From Pogostemon cablin (taxonomy: Eukaryota > Streptophyta > Magnoliopsida > Lamiales > Lamiaceae): 64,000 nt of DNA. How positions within the stretch are numbered: position 1 is the stretch's first letter; each line of letters begins with the position of its first letter. The position numbers and the translations under genes were made by a program. Below the pieces are notes generated by a model that saw only the letters and a program-made list of their open reading frames with translations, did no database searches and was not told the origin of the DNA. The stretch lies in NCBI GenBank assembly GCA_023678885.1, contig CM042963.1, positions 27,655,542 to 27,719,541 on the forward strand. The letters are read 5' to 3'. Positions 57,178-64,000 of this stretch are shown one piece after another.

Positions 57178-60100
57178 CTAGCTTCTTCGATCTTCCCGGT
57201 TCACAGAAGACTGACCCTTTTCGACTCTCCTGATTGCTGATTTTGGCGCCTGTGAACTTGTAATAGGCTTCTGAAGCGGTTTCAAGGCAGCCATAATTTG
57301 AGCAAACGTTGGCCTTAAATTTGGATCCCTGCAACACAAAAAAGGACATATCTTTAATGTCCAATCAAGATATGGTTTTGTAATTGGCGTAACTTCAAAC
57401 TCACGTCTCCCAACATTTCATAATGATATCTGCAATCACTGGATCCATGTCATCCGGTATGTCGAGGCGACGATGCTGAAAACCAACAGCACCAACTACC
57501 TGCATTGGGTTCATTCCTCCCCAAGGTTGCCGCATGGTACAAAGCTCCCACAGTATAACGCCGAAGCTATAAACATCGCATCTGCATAATATTATAACCT
57601 AGAAAGTAAATATCTCATGTTTTCACACGCTTTACGTAAATTATTATAGCCAAATCAAGTATAGATTCGTACTTCTCATTGGATGGCTCGTTTCTCAAAA
57701 CTTCCGGCGCCATCCATTCCGCCTAAGCAAGTGTAAAATGACAATTAATGAAGCTGTTACTCAGATATTGCACAGTTACATTTCATAGTCATATCCCTTG
57801 TGATCAAGCCCTAGTCACATCCGTTCACACTATATGACCACAAAAGAGTAATGGAATCCTAAAGATTGTATTTGGATTGAGTCATTTAAAATTCAAAGAA
57901 ATTCAAGGTATTTTAAATGAATTCATTTGAAATACTTTGTTTGGATGTATTATGAATTTATAAGTGAAATTTCAAATCAATAAATTTCAAATTCATTATT
58001 TAACAATTTTTTTTATTTTTTTCTAATTATTAAAATTAAAACACTTTACTCATAATTAATAAATAATAATAAGATTTTATAATTATATTATATAAAAATA
58101 TTATTTATATTAATATATTCAAATATATAAAATTAATAATAAGATTTTATAATTATATTATATAAAAATATTATTTATATTAATATATTCAAATATATAA
58201 AATTAGTTTAGTAAGATGTATACAAATTATAATACTATATGAAGAGGTGTGGGGTGACAGGAAAGGGTTGGGAGGGGGTAGGGTTGATTTAATATTTTTA
58301 AAAAAAATACATTTTTATTTTTCAAAATTTAATTTTTTGTAAAAAAAAAATTCTTTAAATATTATAATAATTTTTTACACAATATAAGGATTTCAAATGA
58401 TACGGTTTGAGTAAAGATTTGAAAATTCATCCAAACAACTAAAAATTGATCAAATTCAAATCCATGATTTGAAATCCATTCATTTAAAATTATAGATTTA
58501 TAAATCCATAGATTTAATGATGGATCCAAACATGGAGGGATTTGAGAGAGGGATTTATAAATCTCTCTTCAGATCCATCAATCCAAACACAACTTAAAGA
58601 TCAAACTTTTATATAATAGGATGGAAAAATATGCAGACACCATGTTGTTTCTTCTAACCAGAGAAGATTTGGCCATGCACGGAAGTAAATTAGTTTAATC
58701 TTGTGATTCAATCTTGAGTTGTATATGTTAAAAGTGAATACTAGATATACACAGCTGATATATAAACACACATATATACATCTTTTACAGGGGTAACCTA
58801 GTGATGTGGTATGGCAGAAAGGAATTTTCCAGGTGTATTCTTTGCACAAGTAACATATAATTCATAACATATAGTCATTTCTGGCATATTGAAATGATAC
58901 ATTGAACACTAACACGGAGACTTTATGCAGCATGTTAAAAAGATTTTCCAGTTGCTTTAATGTTGGTAAGAGAATGTGGTGTAGGGGGGATTCCACATTT
59001 TGAAATCCAGAGATTTAACAATGTGAAGAGAATGTACTTATGAGTATTATGGGATTACGGGTGGTAGGATTTTATTAAAGATGTCAAAGCCAAATATATT
59101 TTGAAAAATAGCATGCAGTGTTGAAAATTGTGGGAAAATGATTGGATGATTGCAGGGATAAGGTCAGATTGTAGTAAGAAATCCATATTTTCAGTCCCTA
59201 ACCAAACAAGAATTCAAATAATGAATTGCAAAATACATGCCGGGGAAACACAAAAAATTATGAAACATCAAACATAACTAAATATCTATGAATTATTGAA
59301 AATGAATTTCTACGTTTCAATTAGTAGTCGTTGCAGTTGGTAAGGGATGTGCCACATAGAATAAATCTATTTTTGTCCATTATTACTTATCAGAATTAAG
59401 TTCTGGTCTGGTCATATATTCCGAATCCCAACTAAACCACCTTCTTGAAGAGGAAGTCATTATATTTTAACCTTTACTTGAGATTTTTGTTTTTTGTGCC
59501 AGAATAATTTATTTATTTTGCCAATTATTCCCTTCTAAGTTTTAGAGGTAAGAGTTGAACAGAATGACTAGGTTTTTATGTAATTGAATGACATAGAAGG
59601 AATGGTCTGACTCGGTTAGTATGGGGTAGGGTGGAACTGTGAGTTTTGATGTACATATGTTGGATAAATGAGAATGAAACATTTTAATATTTGATCACAA
59701 GTTGGATTGAAGGTGCAAATTTTAAGACCATAAGTAAAACTAGTCCCTCCTACGACAGATAAGAGGCACAATCAAACACCTATCAAACACAACCTTTTCT
59801 GAAGGCGAAACTCGCCTATCAAACACCTCCAAAGGCCATGGAGTAATAGAGGCCAACAGCAATTCAGCCATCTTCTACAAAATGGCTGATAACAAATGAC
59901 GCAATATTAATTAGAATGTTGCATGATTGGATTTTCATGATTTCCTAAGAAGGCAATGAACTCGTACAAAGAGACTCGACTCCACCAGATATGAAACGAG
60001 GACCAAATCACTACACAGAACTGATACTATCAAAAACACACAAATGAATGAAACAAGACATGTTACTGAGAGGATTTAAAATCTGTAAAGGCAAACTTTG

Positions 60101-63100
60101 CCAGTAGCAAAAAAAACTTCAAACAAATGACAGCTGAGATGTGTGAGAGCTTACTGTGCCAGCAGTAGACCTTGAAGAAAGAAACGTGCTGTGCTTCATT
60201 CTTGATAATCCAAAATCACACACCTGATGCAGTAAATAAAATACCACGAAATATGATCAACTAATTACCCACAATATAATGAATTTCTCTAAATCAAAAG
60301 GAGTCACCTTCACAACCCAATTTTTATCAACAAGAAGGTTCGGGGACTTTAAATCTCGATGAACAATCACAGGACTGCAATTATGCAAATAATTCATACC
60401 TCGAGCCTGTGATCATAAAAAGTTTTCATTAGCACAACCACATTTAACCTAATTTAGACTAAAATACAACAAAATTGAACTCATCATACTGCATCAAGAG
60501 CCATTCTCAACCGTCTACGCTCATCTAGCTGATTGTTTGCACGATGAATTAATCTGTACAAGCTACCTCTGGACACCCAAAGAATTGTCATATATAAGTT
60601 AAAATTATAAAAATTCATGCCCAGGAAAATTAAAATAAAATAAAATGAACATACTCTCAAATCCATTTGATGTGAACACTTTTCAGTAAATTAATAATGT
60701 TTGAAACACTTGCTTTCATTATATCAACCATACTTGATTATTCAAAAACTGAAATGAGCCATGAAAAGGATGCCCTGCAGCAATAACAAATTACTCGATC
60801 TTTTATAATGATATCCAATGGCAAATTCTTGCACATACCAGGTGTACCTAATTAATTTGTGCATACACCTGGAGTTGACCACCATATTTAATTCCATGCC
60901 CTGGTATGTCTGTTTTGGGTTTTTTGAATCTGGATTTAGATTTTTAAAAAAAAAAAACCCAATGAAATCCATAATTAGGTTTTCAAATTAAGATTTCAAT
61001 AAACCAATATATTTCAATACTATTTCACATAGATTTGACAAAGAGTTAAATATGAAACCTACTCAAATTAGTTATTTTAGTATTTTGATTTCAAGTCAAT
61101 TATTTCCTTATTTAGATTATTTAGTTTCCTATTTCCATTTTATCTAATAGTAATTAGGGTTAGGATTTTGTTTGTGGGCCTTCAGCCTATTTAAGTAATG
61201 TATGTTACCTTTAGGTTGTGTTTGGATTGAGTCATTTCAAATCCAATGGATTTGAAAATGAGTGGATTTTAAATTGCATGGATTTTAAATCAAGTCATTT
61301 GAATTCCATCGTGGCAGGATCGCGAGAAGGAGAAGTGCTACCACTGTGGACAATAATGCAAGGCTGTTCGGAGAAGGAGGCAATTGATAGAGGAAGGAAA
61401 CATTAGTTATTTTAGTATTTTTATTTCAAGTCAATTATTTCCTTGTTTTAGATTATTTAGTTTTCTATTTCCTTATTACCTTAGTTTCCTATTTCTGCCA
61501 TATTAGTAATTAGGGTTAGGGTTTTGTTGGTGGACCTTCAGCTTATTTAAATACCGTATGTTACTTTAGGTATTTGGATCATCAAGAAGAATTATCTATT
61601 CCGCAGCCTTATTGGTTTGTGGCAAAGCTCGTCTCTGTGGCAGAGTTAGTCTCTGTGGTCCTTTTTAGGGATTTCTTTGTTTCGTGATCATCTTAACTCT
61701 ATCAAAATCCTTAAACAAACACAACCTCACTATTAACAAGATTCCCCATCAATCTAAAATTTGAAAACAAGATCTTAAAAACCCATCAATTCCCAAGTTT
61801 AAGATTTTCTCTAAGGGAGGGTTTAATATTTTGACATTAGGGCTTTATTTCTTTTGGTTTCAGGTTTCTATTAATTTCAAATAGATCTGAGCACGAGTTA
61901 GAGTAATTGATTTAAACATAAAATGATACTCCTCTCCAATAGCACAAGTGTTTAGATAAGGTGTTCATTTGACATTGTACCATAGCAATAGCTAAGTGAA
62001 AGGTCATTGGTATGAATTTAACCTCCATCACTTATCAAAAAATTACAGGAGCAAGACTTTAGTACACATTATACCGTCTACGCATGAAGGGAGGGGCGTA
62101 CTGGAGACAACTATTAAATATTAAGTGAAGATACTCTCTATGAACTTGAGCTTTTAGATGAGGTGCACATCTAAAAGTATACTCAGTGCATGCAAGACCA
62201 AATCAGACCTTGTTGCTCTCACTCAATTTAGGTTCGAGACCAAATCATATCGCCCCAAAAAAAAAAAAAATCCGAGGGTGGCAGAAAATTGTTTATAATA
62301 TTTAATTGGCTAATGATTGGAAATAAATGGCAGCAGTTGTAAAGCTAACATAGAGAAGGCATGTAAAAGCAGAAAAGATAAAGGAATATAGGTATGAATA
62401 TTATTAAATCCAATTATATGGAAAAAAATAAATATCTTTAGAAGTATGGAAAGGATTTTAGCATACCTGGGAAGGAACTCAGTAATAATAGAAAGATTTG
62501 GAGGGCGAGTGACAGCTCCCATAAATAAGACTACATTTGGATGTCTGACTCTTTTCATGATCCAAACCTAGCAAAATTATAAAAATAAACTCATACGCTC
62601 CAGAAAATTAATACGTAAGCTCACCTGTTCGAACATAATTAGAGTGCTAATCAAGTTTTGAGATAGTTATTGGATAGCCTAAGAACTCTTTACATGGTTT
62701 CAAAAATTAGATTCATTTGACCATTACAGATCTTGGAACGAGCAATGACTATTTTGCAAGGAACATATGAGACCATTGAAGCAATTACCTCACTTCTGAA
62801 TTCTTCAAGTGATTCACCAGTTATATCTTGGTCGAGAAACTTCTTGACAGCAACTTCCTAAAAGTTGAATCAATGTGAAAAATCCTTTCTTTTTATAATC
62901 AGACCACCAAAAACAAAACTTATAAACTAGAAATATAACAGATCCATGATAAAATTAATTTTATACACAGAAAATTTTTGATTTTTTACAGTAAAACATC
63001 TAGAAACTTCATAAAAATGATGTAGACACCAAGATAGATTAAAATATTCAAGACTGGTACTTCAAATGCAGAAAAGACATGGATCTTTTTTCTTTGCTGA

Positions 63101-64000
63101 TTGCCATGCCATTGCCAGACCATGGACTAAACAGAAAGCTGGAGTTCAGTCACTTTCACAGGGAAGATGGTCTAGTTATGGCACAAAAAAAAAAGAGAGA
63201 GAGAGAGAGAGAAAGAAACAACGTGGTAAAATGGAAATCGCAGGTCTAATTATTCTGTTTCACATTGATACAAAGTAAAGGAAAATGACATTTTATGCAC
63301 TGCTATTCATGACACTGGCTCACAAAGGCAAAAAAACTAAGGTGTAAGAAACAAACATAAAAGAATGATTTTATTGTGAAATTCAATTAAATAACAAGAA
63401 ATTATCTATCAAATTTTTCATATTCTTATATCAGGAGGAATGAAATGTAAACACTTTACAGACTTCTGACCAGCAAGTCAATTTGAAAATCATGAAAGTT
63501 ATAAAGAGGTTCTCCACTTTTAATATCCTACAGCTACTTGATGCCAGACCATTCACTTTACCTGAAGGCAACATATTTCATACAACCTGCCTTTTTTTAA
63601 TTTACAATCAGAAAATTAAATAGAATAACTGTAACCATAAGCCTTCAGACACTTACAGTTCCATGCCAGTCACCACGATATACCTCTCCATAAGATCCTG
63701 CAGCAAACAAAATAAATTAAAGTAGAAGAATAATATCCAGAGGTTTGAATTAAAATAAACATGTCAGAATATTAATTAGTAGCTGATTATAATGCAGGAT
63801 AAATACCAAGTCCGATACGCTCACCCAAGGTGATATCCTCCCAAGGTATTTCACAATCTGCTACATCATCAAGTGTTGACTCAGATTTTGAACTTTCATT
63901 TCCAGTTGACCTGTCAGATATCCTCTCACCTTCGGAATTTGCTCCCAGACCCTCATGTTCTCGGTTACCACTTCCTTTTTCATTGACTGTAACTTCTGTG
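57178..64000 (-). CDS. Raf-like MAP kinase kinase kinase, B3 group (SIS8/EDR1-like), C-terminal kinase part
   Basis: Ten exons on the minus strand join in frame with GT...AG introns: 63807-64000 (continues beyond the window), 63657-63697, 62789-62857, 62467-62567, 60490-60568, 60308-60406, 60155-60223, 57673-57722, 57405-57581, 57178-57328 (TAG). They give about 343 residues. First is a serine-rich acidic linker (SDRSTGNESSKSESTLDD), then CEIPWEDITLGERIG and the Gly-rich loop GLGSYGEVYRGDWHG. VAVKKF holds the ATP lysine. Next come PNVVLFMGAVTRPPNLS, the catalytic HRDLKSPNLL, DFGLSRMKHS, GTAEWMAPEV, YSFGVILWELC and RPTFAQIMAALKPLQKP. The kinase looks catalytically complete. AEWMAPEV favours the SIS8 side over EDR1. 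Family members phosphorylate downstream kinases in sugar, stress and defence signalling; this gene's own role is inferred. Confidence 0.93.
57867..58594. mobile_element. hAT-like MITE in the kinase intron
   Basis: Ends TGTATTTGGATTGA and TCAATCCAAACACAACT are inverted. The flanks TAAAGAT (57860-57866 and 58595-58601) match, consistent with a roughly 8 bp hAT duplication (CTAAAGAT/TTAAAGAT). The interior is rich in ATCCAAA/TTTGGAT words and holds a perfect 70 bp tandem duplication (58066-58205). Confidence 0.7.
58066..58205. repeat. Perfect 70 bp tandem duplication
   Basis: AATAATAAGATTTTATAATT... occurs at 58066-58135 and again at 58136-58205 without visible differences. Confidence 0.9.
60569..62466 (-). 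other. Large intron (1898 bp) of the kinase gene, with repeats
   Basis: Contains a direct repeat (61067-61216 and about 61402-61574) sharing GTTATTTTAGTATTT..., TTAGGGTTAGG and TATTTAA...GTATGTTAC. Between the copies is a partial hAT-like MITE end (61215-61310). This looks like remnants of one or more transposons. No independent gene seen. Confidence 0.7.
63192..63212. repeat. AG microsatellite
   Basis: An (AG)n run follows an A-run in a kinase intron (between 62857 and 63657). Confidence 0.85.

Larger units (their letters stand above)
57723..60154 (-). other. Large intron (2432 bp) of the kinase gene
   Basis: Lies between the exon ending GTAGCTGGCACA-type coding (60155) and the exon starting GCGGAATGG (57722). 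Donor GTAAGC and acceptor TTAG are seen. It contains the hAT-like MITE at 57867-58594. The rest (58602-60154) is AT-rich with no recognised gene. Confidence 0.85.

Noticed and set aside
57068..57364. 98-codon frame over the last kinase exon
   Set aside because: It reads the exon in the wrong register and runs through the intron boundary. The spliced frame gives the expected kinase C-terminus.
61310..61403. Cys-rich CYHCG fragment resembling a Gag zinc knuckle in the kinase intron
   Set aside because: The spacing does not fit CCHC and a stop interrupts it. It may be a transposon scrap but cannot be supported.
62310..62558. 82-codon frame beginning MKRVRHPNVVLFMG
   Set aside because: Its start is the real kinase exon 62467-62567, but the rest is read-through into the intron.

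Overview
This window is plant nuclear DNA, probably from a eudicot and possibly an asterid; I cannot name the species. The evidence is plant Ty3/gypsy Athila-type and Ty1/copia LTR retrotransposons, Stowaway-like and hAT-like MITEs, and an intron-rich plant Raf-like protein kinase gene. About three quarters of the window (2845-50547) is one stack of nested retrotransposons.

Layout. Positions 1-2844 and 50548-52313 are the pre-insertion locus: a roughly 2 kb tandem repeat whose unit holds a short hairpin element and a decayed F-box/kelch-repeat pseudogene. Its second unit was split by an old Athila-type element on the minus strand (AthB, 2845-50547, TSD ATTAC). Three later insertions lie inside AthB. 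A copia element on the minus strand (Cop1, 3091-11219, TSD GTAAG) sits in the AthB 3' LTR. A related Athila element on the plus strand (AthA, 13291-26927, TSD AAGGC) sits in the AthB 3' untranslated part. A third Athila on the plus strand (AthC, 31636-43803, TSD CCCCC) sits in the AthB integrase. All four pairs of target-site duplications can be read directly, so the order of events is clear. With the guests removed, AthB is about 13.75 kb, close to AthA (13,637 bp). The Athila elements carry gag, protease, RT, RNase H, integrase and a downstream Athila ORF1/env-like frame. All copies are broken by stops, frameshifts or deletions.

Positions 52314-53414 hold a truncated second copia (5' LTR plus gag start). 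Positions 53499-55640 are a 1.2 kb tandem duplication with long AT microsatellites and a perfect 58 bp inverted repeat. Three Stowaway-like MITEs follow between 54339 and 56764.

Positions 57178-64000 (minus strand) hold the only apparently functional gene: the last ten exons of a B3-type Raf-like MAPKKK (SIS8/EDR1 group). All kinase motifs and splice sites are intact. Its 5' part lies beyond the window.

The most unusual signal is in the Athila elements. Clusters of a short palindromic motif (GGTTCGACC with its reverse GGTCGAACC, often as hairpins) occur at three equivalent places: in the LTR, between gag and protease inside the coding frame, and between integrase and the env-like gene. The diverged AthB has a changed motif, but its inverted pairing is kept, which suggests the DNA or RNA structure itself is maintained.
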